NCBI GenBank assembly: GCA_045596365.1
Contig: JAZOCE010000019.1
Span: 121,706 to 185,705 of the forward strand
Direction of reading: 5' to 3'
Source: RGIG4079 sp045596365
GTDB taxonomy: Bacteria; Bacteroidota; Bacteroidia; Bacteroidales; Muribaculaceae
Length of the DNA: 64,000 nucleotides
Shown: in pieces, positions 44,945 to 52,420 of the stretch
Layout of the letters: every line of letters starts with the position of its first letter
Position numbering within the stretch: the first letter of the stretch is position 1
Program-made: the position numbers and the translations under genes
Notes under the pieces: generated by a model
Seen by the model: only the letters and a program-made list of their open reading frames with translations
Databases searched by the model: none
What the model was told of the DNA's origin: nothing

Positions 44945-45815
44945 AAGACCTGTGATTATTGATGCTTTTACTGTTTGCTGTCAAGTGGAAAACAGTGTAT
45001 TATTTGACAAGATTGCTTCGCTTGAATTTGGCGAGAGCATAGAATTTGAAGATTTTACCCTAACTCGTGTAGATGGGCGTTACTACAATTATGTAAACAC
45101 TATTGCCTACAATGATTGTGGCGAAACCAAAACTTTTGGACAGTTGAAATTTGGACTTAATAACGGCAATGATGAGGCTCACGACAATGGGAAACCCAAA
45201 GCGTGGATAACAGTTGATAATACCGCTCTCTATTCACAAGCGATATGCTATTTGGGTTATATCTGTGAGATACTTCATTTGAATGTGCATAACTACACAA
45301 GCATAGACCTTTGCAAAGATACACCCTTTGATGTCAGTCGTGCTTTACATAGATTGTATAGGAATAAGAGTATAACAACCATTCTAAACGGTAAACGCAT
45401 CACAAATCGTAATGAAGATAGACCAGAGATTTCAAGGACTTTAAGCGGTAGCCTCAACAAAGACAAATACCAAACCATCTATGTAAAACAGCGAAATGCC
45501 ATTAGGGATAAATCAGCAGGGGTTAGTATTAAAACTTACGATAAACTTGCAGAGATAAGAAACGCCTCCGAAAAGGAGTATATCCTTGACTATTACAATA
45601 ACCCTACAAAACTCTATCGTACAGAGGTACATTTGAACAATGCAGAAATCAAAGACTATCTGCAATCTCACAACATAGACCTAAATCCTTATATGATGGA
45701 TTATGCAGTTCTTGAAGCAATGTTTTTCGATTATCTTAATAGGGTTATACGCTTTCAAGACGGCAAGGAGCAAATAACATGGGAACAACTCTTGGGCGGT
45801 AGAATTGCATCTTGA
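44928..45815 (+). CDS. Putative replication initiation protein (Rep_trans-like)
   Basis: About 295 aa, cytoplasmic. The middle and C-terminal parts match the general pattern of Rep_trans/replication initiation factor proteins of small rolling-circle elements: NYTSIDLCKDTPFDVS, then YQTIYVKQRNAIRD and VSIKTYDKLAEI, then LYRTEVHLNN. A candidate nicking Tyr lies in KTYDK or IYVK. No HUH motif is seen. The start at 44928 is chosen over 44925 (MM). It is preceded by hairpins and followed by a terminator at 45898-45945. A role in element replication is inferred from gene context. Confidence 0.5.
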   Translation: MKRVCKRPVIIDAFTVCCQVENSVLFDKIASLEFGESIEFEDFTLTRVDGRYYNYVNTIAYNDCGETKTFGQLKFGLNNGNDEAHDNGKPKAWITVDNTALYSQAICYLGYICEILHLNVHNYTSIDLCKDTPFDVSRALHRLYRNKSITTILNGKRITNRNEDRPEISRTLSGSLNKDKYQTIYVKQRNAIRDKSAGVSIKTYDKLAEIRNASEKEYILDYYNNPTKLYRTEVHLNNAEIKDYLQSHNIDLNPYMMDYAVLEAMFFDYLNRVIRFQDGKEQITWEQLLGGRIAS

Positions 45816-45897
45816 GAGGTGTATAACAACCCCCTCTGTCAATATCATTATATTATATGTAATATGTTAAAAAACAATATATATGTATTAAATTAAA

Positions 45898-45945
45898 AAT
45901 GTATCAAAGTAATCAATAAATAGACTACCTTGATACATTCTTTTT
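45898..45945 (+). terminator. Terminator after the Rep-like gene
   Basis: AATGTATCAAAGTA and TACCTTGATACATT pair with one mismatch over a 14-base loop, followed by CTTTTT. It also faces the converging beta-barrel gene. Confidence 0.7.
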
Positions 45946-45975
45946 GTATTATTCTAATCTAAATGGTTATTTTAA

Positions 45976-46680
45976 TTAGAATTTATATCCAAGAGATATT
46001 GTGAGATTTGAGTTTTTAGCACTTGGTGTTAAATCTATCACACCTTCGGCATCATCTTCAAATTCTAAACCAGAGTCTTTATAAATATCAACAAAGCCCC
46101 AATCATATCCAAGCGAGAAAGTGTATTTATTCTTTAACTCAACTCCTACTCTAAGTCCTGCACCAATATCAAATCTTTTTAACCCTCCGTCTCCGAATGT
46201 ATCTATCTTAGTTTTTGATTGTGATACTGTAGTGTTATATCCACTATCATAGTCGTAATCACCCTCTATATAGGTGTCTGTAGTTTCTAATTTCCCACCG
46301 ATTCCATAAGCAATATATGGTCCGACTTCACCATATATTGATAGATTTTCATTCACATTGTGCTTGTAACCAATATGAATAGGAATTTCTAAATAGTAGG
46401 CATTTGTTGTTGATTTGCCAAGTTCGCCATAATCTTGTTTACTCCCTTTAAGCGATATAAATGCTCCTGCATTTGCATAAACACCATTAGCAACAGATGG
46501 TAATGCCATTTCGGCTTTAGCACCTAAATGAAATCCAATTTTGTTGCCCAAACCTCCAATGTCAGAATTGTTCATACCTACAACTGCTTCCCATTGCAAG
46601 TTTTTGAATGTTTCACTTTGTGCCGACATTGAGCAAACGCCAAACAATGCCATGCACGCAATTAATAAAAACTTTTTCAT
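45976..46680 (-). CDS. Outer-membrane beta-barrel (porin-like) protein
   Basis: A 234-aa protein with signal peptide (CMALFGVCSMSAQ) and about eight to ten amphipathic strands such as GFHLGAKAEMALP, YYLEIPIHIGYKH, NLSIYGEVGPYIAYGIGG, FDIGAGLRVGVEL and a terminal NLTISLGYKF with C-terminal Phe. It resembles the PorT/OmpW-type 'outer membrane beta-barrel' family. It sits inside the island with a ~300-base leader that contains the nested palindrome. Its presence in a mobile element suggests a surface trait such as entry exclusion or phage receptor change, but this is a guess. Confidence 0.65.
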   Translation of the reverse strand: MKKFLLIACMALFGVCSMSAQSETFKNLQWEAVVGMNNSDIGGLGNKIGFHLGAKAEMALPSVANGVYANAGAFISLKGSKQDYGELGKSTTNAYYLEIPIHIGYKHNVNENLSIYGEVGPYIAYGIGGKLETTDTYIEGDYDYDSGYNTTVSQSKTKIDTFGDGGLKRFDIGAGLRVGVELKNKYTFSLGYDWGFVDIYKDSGLEFEDDAEGVIDLTPSAKNSNLTISLGYKF

Positions 46681-46757
46681 GATTATAAAAGTTTTAGTGC
46701 ATCGTAAGGCTCTCCCAATGCGGGTTAATAAATGGATTAGGTTATTAAATAGAAAGT

Positions 46758-46928
46758 GTGAGCCTATTAGTTTTATCTAACTGATAGGTTCACCACAAAC
46801 CTTGTAACAGATAAAATAAAAAGCCCACACCTTTGGCTTATATATGTGATATAACATATACTTACACCAAAGGAAGAACGCCAATCATTATTCCTGTTAC
46901 TTAGATGATATGTGGTGATTCATCAGTT
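46758..46928. repeat. Large nested palindrome with an alternative 15-bp hairpin
   Basis: Five nested arm pairs are found from outside in: AACTGAT/ATCAGTT (46779, 46922), TCACCACA/TGTGGTGA (46790, 46911), GTAACAG/CTGTTAC (46804, 46894), CCTTTGG/CCAAAGG (46830, 46867) and TATATGT/ACATATA (46841, 46854). The outer left arm can instead pair with 46758-46772 in a 15-bp hairpin that needs two G-U pairs, possible only on the plus strand. It is a candidate origin or regulatory RNA of the element; it lies between the beta-barrel and XRE genes. Confidence 0.6.
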
Positions 46929-46982
46929 CGGAATAAAGCTAAACGCTTCCTTTACATTATGCCTGTCGCCGAAACGACACCA

Positions 46983-46990
46983 CAAAGTTA
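46983..46990 (-). promoter_or_regulatory. -7 box possibly driving the beta-barrel gene
   Basis: The minus strand reads TAACTTTG. If used, the transcript would carry a leader of about 300 bases through the nested palindrome. No good -33 element is seen. Confidence 0.35.
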
Positions 46991-47024
46991 AGCATTATTT
47001 GGCAAATGGTGTTCATTGTGGGCT

Positions 47025-47312
47025 TTATTTTTCAAGTAAGTTATTTAACTCTTGTCTATTATTGAACTGATAGATTTTACCATTTATCTTAATATATCCC
47101 TCAACACATTCCTCTCCGATAGGCTCAAACAGGCTTTTTACGCTAACTCCAAGAGCAACAGCCATTTTTTCGATGGTGTCAAGTCGGGCATTGCCATACA
47201 TTGCTCTATTGAGACTGCTTGCGTCAATCCCCATGGCGAAAGCGAGGTCTTTAAGTTGCATCTTGCGTTCTTTGCAGATGCGTTTTATATTTTCTGCCAA
47301 TATCTTTTCCAT
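47025..47312 (-). CDS. XRE family helix-turn-helix regulator
   Basis: About 95 aa. A Cro/CI-type helix-turn-helix spans ~5-60 (RICKERKMQLKDLAFAMGID, SSLNRAMYGNARLDTIEKMA, LGVSVKSLF), with a short C-terminal beta segment GYIKINGKIYQFNN. A longer reading from 47363 is rejected because the promoter at 47332-47364 lies inside it. It is divergent from the small serine recombinase and likely represses it or itself. Confidence 0.82.
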   Translation of the reverse strand: MEKILAENIKRICKERKMQLKDLAFAMGIDASSLNRAMYGNARLDTIEKMAVALGVSVKSLFEPIGEECVEGYIKINGKIYQFNNRQELNNLLEK

Positions 47313-47331
47313 GTCAAACAAGAAATTTCTG

Positions 47332-47364
47332 CAAAGATAGCATTTAATTGCTTTATATTCCAAA
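47332..47364 (-). promoter_or_regulatory. Promoter of the XRE gene
   Basis: The minus strand reads TTTG (47361-47364), 21 bases, then TATCTTTG (47332-47339), 19 bases before the ATG at 47312. Confidence 0.6.
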
Positions 47365-47400
47365 TATTTTGAATAAAAATTGAAAATAAATCAATTTTTA

Positions 47401-47432
47401 TTTTGATTTCAATTATCTTATATATATCTTTG
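47401..47432 (+). promoter_or_regulatory. Promoter of the small serine recombinase
   Basis: TTTTG (47401-47405), 19 bases, then TATCTTTG (47425-47432): an exact consensus, back to back with the XRE promoter. Confidence 0.7.
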
Positions 47433-47465
47433 CATTAAAATAATTGATATATAATACAATTTAAT

Positions 47466-48089
47466 ATGAGAACAGTAATATTTGCAAGAGTTAGCACCAG
47501 CATACAAGAGTACGACCGCCAAGTAAACGAATTGACTGCATTAGCCAACAATAATAGTTGGAGTGTTGAGGCTGTGTTTGCTGAAAAGATTTCGGGAGCA
47601 AAAGCCAATGCAGAGCGTAACGAGTTGCTTAGCATGGTTGCTTATGTAGAGGCGAATAGCATAGACAAGGTGCTTGTAACAGAACTCTCTCGTTTGGGTC
47701 GTGATACCTTACAAGTATTGGAGGTTATTGAAATGCTGAACAGCAAGGGTATTTCGCTGTATATACAGAACTACAACATCGAAACGCTAACAGCAGAGGG
47801 CAAGGTTAACGCCATGAGCCAATTTTTAATTACTATACTTGCCGAAGTGGCAAGAATGGAACGAAAGACCATTCGTGAGAGAGTTGCAAGTGGGTACAAA
47901 AACTATCGTGAAAACGGGGGTAAAGTGGGTAGAAAACAAGGGTATCGCAAGAGTGAGGAAGCAATGCGTGAGGAGTATAGTGAGGTGTTTAAGTTGCTGA
48001 AAAAGGGCATAAGCCTCCGTAACATCAGCAAGATAACGAATGTGAGTGTAAATACTATAAGAAAATGTAAGGAGTGTGTAAGCGTATGA
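47466..48089 (+). CDS. Small serine recombinase (resolvase/invertase)
   Basis: A 207-aa protein. The N-terminal catalytic domain has the nucleophile Ser in FARVST (about residue 10), the conserved VTELSRLGRDTLQVLE with active-site Arg residues, and long helix E (ILAEVARMERKTIRERVASG). The C-terminal helix-turn-helix is LRNISKITNVSVNTIRKCK. It is the size of plasmid resolvases and Bacteroides DNA invertases. It may resolve multimers of the element or invert a segment; I found no obvious pair of inverted sites with certainty. Confidence 0.85.
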   Translation: MRTVIFARVSTSIQEYDRQVNELTALANNNSWSVEAVFAEKISGAKANAERNELLSMVAYVEANSIDKVLVTELSRLGRDTLQVLEVIEMLNSKGISLYIQNYNIETLTAEGKVNAMSQFLITILAEVARMERKTIRERVASGYKNYRENGGKVGRKQGYRKSEEAMREEYSEVFKLLKKGISLRNISKITNVSVNTIRKCKECVSV

Positions 48090-48258
48090 GGTAGAATGTG
48101 AGCAAGCCCACTGTATAAGGCAAGTAGGTAAATGGCATACCGAAAGGTTGTAATGGAGGTTTTAATCTTCTTTATTGTAAGATTTTTTATTACAGTCCAG
48201 TGGGTAAAAACCAAAAAATAAGCCACAGAGTGCTGTGGCAAGGTAAATATCAATTCTA

Positions 48259-48399
48259 ATGTTAAGTTTAGATTTCTGCAAAAAGATTTTGAAGAATAAT
48301 AACAATGAAGAAGTTAAGATGATTAGGGAGTACCTTTATCTGTTGGCATCTCTCCAAATTGAAAGTGAAAATAACAGTGTAAATGATAGTAGTCAATGA
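48259..48399 (+). CDS. 46-aa leader ORF of the large serine recombinase
   Basis: It reads MLSLDFCKKILKNNNNEEVK, then MIREYLYLLASLQIESE and a polar tail. It ends with TGA overlapping the ATG of the recombinase gene (ATGA), so translation is coupled. It is helix-rich and acidic. Similar short ORFs before large serine recombinases are, in my recollection, common in Bacteroidetes; I cannot verify this. It may be a recombination directionality or folding partner. Confidence 0.55.
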   Translation: MLSLDFCKKILKNNNNEEVKMIREYLYLLASLQIESENNSVNDSSQ

Positions 48400-50096
48400 G
48401 AGTAATTTTATATTGTAGAGTAAGTAGTGATGAGCAGGCTGATGGTACAAGCCTTGATTTTCAAGAACGAGTATTGCGAGAATATTGTGAGAAAAATAAA
48501 CACGAAGTAATCGCATGTTGTCGAGAGGATTTTTCGGCAAAGCACCATGACTTCCGTCGTCCTCAAATGCAGTGGTTGAGGGAGTATTGCAAAAAGCATA
48601 AGCGAGAGGTTGATATGATACTATTCCTACGATGGGATAGATTTAGCCGTAATACTGAATTTGCACATGTTTTTAAGCGGATATTCATGGACGAAATGGG
48701 TATATTGTTTAACTCAATTGAAAATCCTATTGATTTTGACTCAACCGAGTGGAGTACCTTGTTTAATCTATATGCTGGAATTGCCCAAACAGAGAACGCT
48801 AAAATCAGCCGTAGAACTCGTGATGGAATTAGGGAAACACTGCTGAAAGGAAAGTGTGCAAACAAAGCCCCAAGAGGATATAAGAATGTCAGAACAAGTA
48901 AACATGAGACGCATGTAGAGATAGACCCTTATCATGGTCCTAAGGTAAAAGCAATATTCCATGAGATAGCCAAAGCGATTGAGACCCCTAATTATATCCG
49001 TAAGAAATTTGCGAAATCAGGTTACAATGTACCCGAGGCATCTTTTTTTGATATGCTTCGTAATCCCTTTTATATGGGTATGATTAAAATCCCTAAATAC
49101 AAAGACGAACCCGAGTATCTGATAAAAGGAATACATGAGCCATTAGTTGAAGAGGAGACATTTAACAAGGTGCAAATGCTGTTGGATAGGAAGAAGCAAA
49201 GACCACCAAGGTTGGCAAGAAAACCTCACCCCGACTTATTTTTGCGTAAATTTTTAATATGTCCTGTATGTGGCAAGCCTTTGACTGGCTCAAACAGCCG
49301 AGGCAATGGAGGCTTATATGCTTATTATAACTGCAGTGCAAATGGTAAGCATTTTAGGATAAGAGCAGATAAAGCAAATAATCTTTTTGCCAATCACTTT
49401 TTAGGCTTAAAGCCAAATAGTACCATTCTAAATCTATACAATGAAATATTATCGGATTTAAGACATTCTAATGGTGCAGAACAACGAAATAAGATAAATA
49501 AATTGCATAAGGAGGCGGAGACTATAACTGCACGATTAAATCGTATCGAGGATAAATATGCCGATGGAGAAATTGACTCAGATACATTTTCAAGAATGTC
49601 AAGACGATTATCAGTTGAAATTTCGGTAATAAACGAACAAATAAAGGCACTAACAACCCCTAACCATGGTGTTATCGAACCAAATTCGGCTAAGTTGAAG
49701 TATTCTATTGCTCTGATAGACAACATGGAGGCTTATATGCGAGATGCACCTGTTGAGGTGAAAATAAAACTGATTAGTTCGATGTTTCCTGATAAAATCG
49801 AATTTGACGGGAAAAATTATCGAACCAAATCTTATAATAAAGTGCTTGACTTAATCTATCAGCAAACCAATAAGTTACGGGGAGAGGAAAACAAAAACGG
49901 AGAGAGTTTTTCAACTTTCTCCGTTTCAGTACCCAGACCCGGGATCGAACCGGGATGGGTTGCCCCACTGGTGTTTGAGACCAGCGCGTCTACCGATTCC
50001 GCCATCTGGGCTTTTGTGGCGACAAAGGTAGGTAAAGTTTTTGATGTGTGCAAGTGTTTTTTGTGGTTTTTGATGGTAAAGGGCAAAAGTTTGTGA
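48396..50096 (+). CDS. Large serine recombinase, C-terminus reading through tRNA-Leu
   Basis: A 566-aa frame. The catalytic domain (~1-150) holds Ser in YCRVSSDEQ and LRWDRFSRN. The recombinase domain (~155-280) has KAPRGYKN and NPFYMGMIKI. A zinc ribbon CPVCGKPLTG...YYNC (~290-315) and a coiled coil (~350-430) follow, then a late DKIEFDGKNYRTKSYNKV. The last ~55 residues (from VPRPGIEPGW on) are encoded by the antisense strand of tRNA-Leu and beyond, so they are probably not original. This suggests integration at the tRNA end and a fused C-terminus. It likely catalyses integration and excision of the element. Confidence 0.82.
   Translation: MRVILYCRVSSDEQADGTSLDFQERVLREYCEKNKHEVIACCREDFSAKHHDFRRPQMQWLREYCKKHKREVDMILFLRWDRFSRNTEFAHVFKRIFMDEMGILFNSIENPIDFDSTEWSTLFNLYAGIAQTENAKISRRTRDGIRETLLKGKCANKAPRGYKNVRTSKHETHVEIDPYHGPKVKAIFHEIAKAIETPNYIRKKFAKSGYNVPEASFFDMLRNPFYMGMIKIPKYKDEPEYLIKGIHEPLVEEETFNKVQMLLDRKKQRPPRLARKPHPDLFLRKFLICPVCGKPLTGSNSRGNGGLYAYYNCSANGKHFRIRADKANNLFANHFLGLKPNSTILNLYNEILSDLRHSNGAEQRNKINKLHKEAETITARLNRIEDKYADGEIDSDTFSRMSRRLSVEISVINEQIKALTTPNHGVIEPNSAKLKYSIALIDNMEAYMRDAPVEVKIKLISSMFPDKIEFDGKNYRTKSYNKVLDLIYQQTNKLRGEENKNGESFSTFSVSVPRPGIEPGWVAPLVFETSASTDSAIWAFVATKVGKVFDVCKCFLWFLMVKGKSL
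49895..49926 (-). terminator. Terminator of tRNA-Leu
   Basis: On the minus strand AAACGGAGA and TCTCCGTTT form the stem, with an inner AGTT/AACT pair; the strand continues TTGTTTTCC. It starts 3 bases after the tRNA. It also lies inside the recombinase frame. Confidence 0.75.
49930..50011 (-). tRNA. tRNA-Leu (anticodon CAA)
   Basis: The minus strand starts GCCCAGATGGCGGAATCGG. The anticodon arm CTGGT/ACCAG encloses CTCAAAC (anticodon CAA). It has the long variable arm of leucine tRNAs (TGGGGCAACCCA), T-arm CGGTTCGATCCCG and acceptor TCTGGGT. CCA is not encoded. The gene appears intact although a recombinase frame crosses it antisense. Confidence 0.93.
50023..50053 (-). promoter_or_regulatory. 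Promoter of tRNA-Leu
   Basis: The minus strand reads TTG (50051-50053), 20 bases, then TACCTTTG (50023-50030), 12 bases before the tRNA. Confidence 0.6.
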
Positions 50097-50136
50097 AAAT
50101 ATGTGGGCTTATAGTGTGGTGTTGCAGAATTTTCAT

Positions 50137-50144
50137 TAAGTTTG
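50137..50144 (+). promoter_or_regulatory. -7 box upstream of the branching enzyme gene
   Basis: TAAGTTTG, 77 bases before the ATG at 50222. The -33 element is unclear. Confidence 0.4.
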
Positions 50145-50221
50145 TATTCATGAGGTGTTGTGTATATCACAAACAAAAAGAAATATCGATAGAAATGCAA
50201 TATAAATAAATCCTTAAATTT

Positions 50222-52285
50222 ATGGAACAACTTGCCATATTGAAAAACGATCCTTGGCTTGAGCCTCATGCTGAAGCGATTGAGGGACGTCATAATGATG
50301 TAATAAAGAAAGAAACTGAACTTGTTGCTGAGAGTGGCTCGCTCAATGCGTTTGCCAATGCTCATCATTTCTTTGGGCTGCATCGCACAAAAGATGGAGG
50401 CTGGGTGTTTCGTGAATGGGCTCCTAATGCAACAGACATTGTTTTGATTGGGGATTTCTCTCAATGGCAGGAACAGGTAAAATACCGATTGACCAACATT
50501 GGTAATGGAGTGTGGGAAGTTAAGCTCAAGGCTGTTGACCTCAAGCATGGCGATTTATTTAAAATGATGGTGCATTGGGACGGCGGTCAAGGAGAACGTA
50601 TCCCGGCTTATGCCACTCGCGTTGTTCAGGATGAAGTGTCAAAAATATTCTCTGCACAGGTGTGGGCTCCGGAAGAGGAATATAAATGGAAAAAGAAAAC
50701 GTTTAAGCCCAATACCAGTCCATTGTTGATATATGAATGTCATATAGGTATGGCGCAAGAGCGCGAAGGTGTGGGAACGTATGTTGAGTTTCGCGACTTG
50801 ATATTGCCACGCATTGCTGCCGACGGTTATAATGCTATTCAGATTATGGCTATTCAGGAGCACCCCTATTATGGCTCGTTTGGCTATCATGTGTCAAGTT
50901 TCTATGCTGCATCAAGTCGATTTGGCACTCCTGAGGAGTTGAAATCGCTGATTGATCGAGCTCACGAATTGGGGATAGCTGTGATTATGGACATCGTTCA
51001 TTCTCATGCAGTGAAAAACGAGGTAGAGGGACTTGGCCGATTAGATGGTAGCTACAACCAATATTTCTATGGAGATGATCGTCGCGAACATCCGGCGTGG
51101 GATTCGCTCTGTTTTGACTATGGAAAGAATGAGGTGTTACACTTCTTGTTGTCAAATTGCAAGTATTGGCTCGAAGAGTTCAAATTTGATGGGTTTCGCT
51201 TTGATGGAGTAACCTCGATGCTTTATTACAACCATGGGTTGGGACAAGCATTTGGAGGATATGAAGATTACTACAATGGCGGGCAGGATACCAACGCAAT
51301 AACCTATCTCACGCTTGCCAACAAGCTCATTCATGATGTCAATCCTCATGCAATAACCATTGCAGAGGAGATGAGCGGTATGCCCGGTTTGGCGACAAAA
51401 TTTGAGGATGGAGGTATAGGGTTTGATTATCGCATGGCAATGGGTATCCCCGATTATTGGATTAAGATGCTCAAAGAAAAGAAAGATGAAGATTGGCATC
51501 CGACATCGATATTCTGGGAATTGACCAATCGTCGTGCTGATGAAAAGACTGTCAGCTATGTTGAGAGCCACGATCAAGCATTGGTGGGGGACAAAACGGT
51601 GATTTTCCGTTTGATTGACGATAAGATGTATTGGCACATGACCAAGGGAGACGATGATATGACCGTAGCTCGTGGTATTGCTTTGCACAAAATGATACGT
51701 CTTGTAACGTTGTCAACGATTAATGGTGCTTATCTCAACTTTATGGGTAACGAATTTGGACACCCTGAATGGATTGACTTCCCACGCGAAGGTAACGGGT
51801 GGTCGCACAAATACGCTCGTCGTCAATGGGATTTGGTTGACCGCAAAGAGTTGAAATATCACTATCTCAACGATTTTGACAATGCGATGATTACGCTGGT
51901 TAAAGGTGAAAAGAAATTTGAAATCTCTCCGGTGGAAAAATTATGGGAAAAAGATGACGACCAAGTATTGGCATTTAAACGAGGCTCTTTGGTATTTGTA
52001 TTTAACTTTAATCCATTTCAGTCGTTTACCGACTATGGTATTCTCGCTCCCGGAGGAGAGTATGAAATTGTAATGACGACAGATAATCCTGACTTCGGCG
52101 GATATGGCAATATTGATGAAACAGTGAAGCACATTACCCAAGTGGATAAACTATATAAGCCACATGGAGTAGAGTGGTTAAAGATGTATCTTCCTGCACG
52201 CTCAGCCATCGTCTTGCGTCAAACCAAGAAAAAGCGCAACCCCTCGATTTGTAAACGTAAATGCACAACAAAATCTGAGAAATAG
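50222..52285 (+). CDS. glgB: 1,4-alpha-glucan branching enzyme (GH13, eukaryote-like branch)
   Basis: A 687-aa cytoplasmic enzyme that creates alpha-1,6 branches in glycogen. The N-terminal CBM48 (~50-130) has FREWAPNATDIVLIGDFSQW. In the GH13 barrel, motif I is MDIVHSHAV, motif II DGFRFDGVTSM (catalytic Asp), motif III ITIAEEMSG (catalytic Glu) and motif IV VESHDQAL. FMGNEFGHPEWIDFPREGNGWS is typical of the GH13_8 type. The last ~20 residues are a basic tail (RQTKKKRNPSICKRKC). It has no neighbours of glycogen metabolism in the window; it is single and upstream of the M64 operon. Confidence 0.93.
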   Translation: MEQLAILKNDPWLEPHAEAIEGRHNDVIKKETELVAESGSLNAFANAHHFFGLHRTKDGGWVFREWAPNATDIVLIGDFSQWQEQVKYRLTNIGNGVWEVKLKAVDLKHGDLFKMMVHWDGGQGERIPAYATRVVQDEVSKIFSAQVWAPEEEYKWKKKTFKPNTSPLLIYECHIGMAQEREGVGTYVEFRDLILPRIAADGYNAIQIMAIQEHPYYGSFGYHVSSFYAASSRFGTPEELKSLIDRAHELGIAVIMDIVHSHAVKNEVEGLGRLDGSYNQYFYGDDRREHPAWDSLCFDYGKNEVLHFLLSNCKYWLEEFKFDGFRFDGVTSMLYYNHGLGQAFGGYEDYYNGGQDTNAITYLTLANKLIHDVNPHAITIAEEMSGMPGLATKFEDGGIGFDYRMAMGIPDYWIKMLKEKKDEDWHPTSIFWELTNRRADEKTVSYVESHDQALVGDKTVIFRLIDDKMYWHMTKGDDDMTVARGIALHKMIRLVTLSTINGAYLNFMGNEFGHPEWIDFPREGNGWSHKYARRQWDLVDRKELKYHYLNDFDNAMITLVKGEKKFEISPVEKLWEKDDDQVLAFKRGSLVFVFNFNPFQSFTDYGILAPGGEYEIVMTTDNPDFGGYGNIDETVKHITQVDKLYKPHGVEWLKMYLPARSAIVLRQTKKKRNPSICKRKCTTKSEK

Positions 52286-52317
52286 TCCAATAAATTCCCG
52301 AGTTAACATTTTTTAAC

Positions 52318-52326
52318 GGGGGGGGG
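52318..52326. repeat. Tract of nine G
   Basis: A homopolymeric run of nine G lies between glgB and the lipoprotein operon promoter, after a short GTTAAC...TTAAC palindrome. Such runs are prone to slippage, which here could change promoter spacing from upstream elements. It is about 20 bases before the putative -33 site. Confidence 0.55.
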
Positions 52327-52346
52327 TAGATGTAAGGTTTTTTAGC

Positions 52347-52387
52347 TTTAATAAAGTGGTGTAAATTGTTAAATTTGCGCCACTTTA
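52347..52387 (+). promoter_or_regulatory. Promoter and operator-like palindrome of the M64 lipoprotein operon
   Basis: TTTA (52347-52350), 19 bases, then TAAATTTG (52370-52377) fit the consensus with one mismatch. TAAAGTGGTG (52352-52361) and CGCCACTTTA (52378-52387) form an inverted repeat, one mismatch in 10, that flanks the -7 box. A repressor or activator could bind there. Confidence 0.5.
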
Positions 52388-52420
52388 ATTAATATGAATT
52401 ATTAACTACCCTTTGCTGTA

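Larger units (their letters stand above)
44220..49929 (+). mobile_element. Putative integrated element next to tRNA-Leu
   Basis: This is inferred from clustered genes: a NUMOD3-like protein, a Rep-like protein, an XRE regulator, a small serine recombinase, and a leader ORF with a large serine recombinase whose reading frame runs into tRNA-Leu. The right end is placed at the tRNA 3' end. The left border is not defined: I found no copy of the tRNA 3' end between 42.6 and 44.8 kb. The acyltransferase may or may not belong to it. Confidence 0.5.

Noticed and set aside
46810..47033. Inverted AAAGCCCACA/TGTGGGCTTT about 190 bases apart, as a possible invertible segment for the small serine recombinase
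   Set aside because: Ten bases are short for an invertase site, and the arms cut across the better nested palindrome.
47313..47363. Longer start for the XRE regulator
   Set aside because: The extension covers its own promoter and does not look like part of a helix-turn-helix protein.
51152..51688. 178-codon open frame on the minus strand
   Set aside because: It is antisense to the conserved barrel of the branching enzyme; no promoter or motif.
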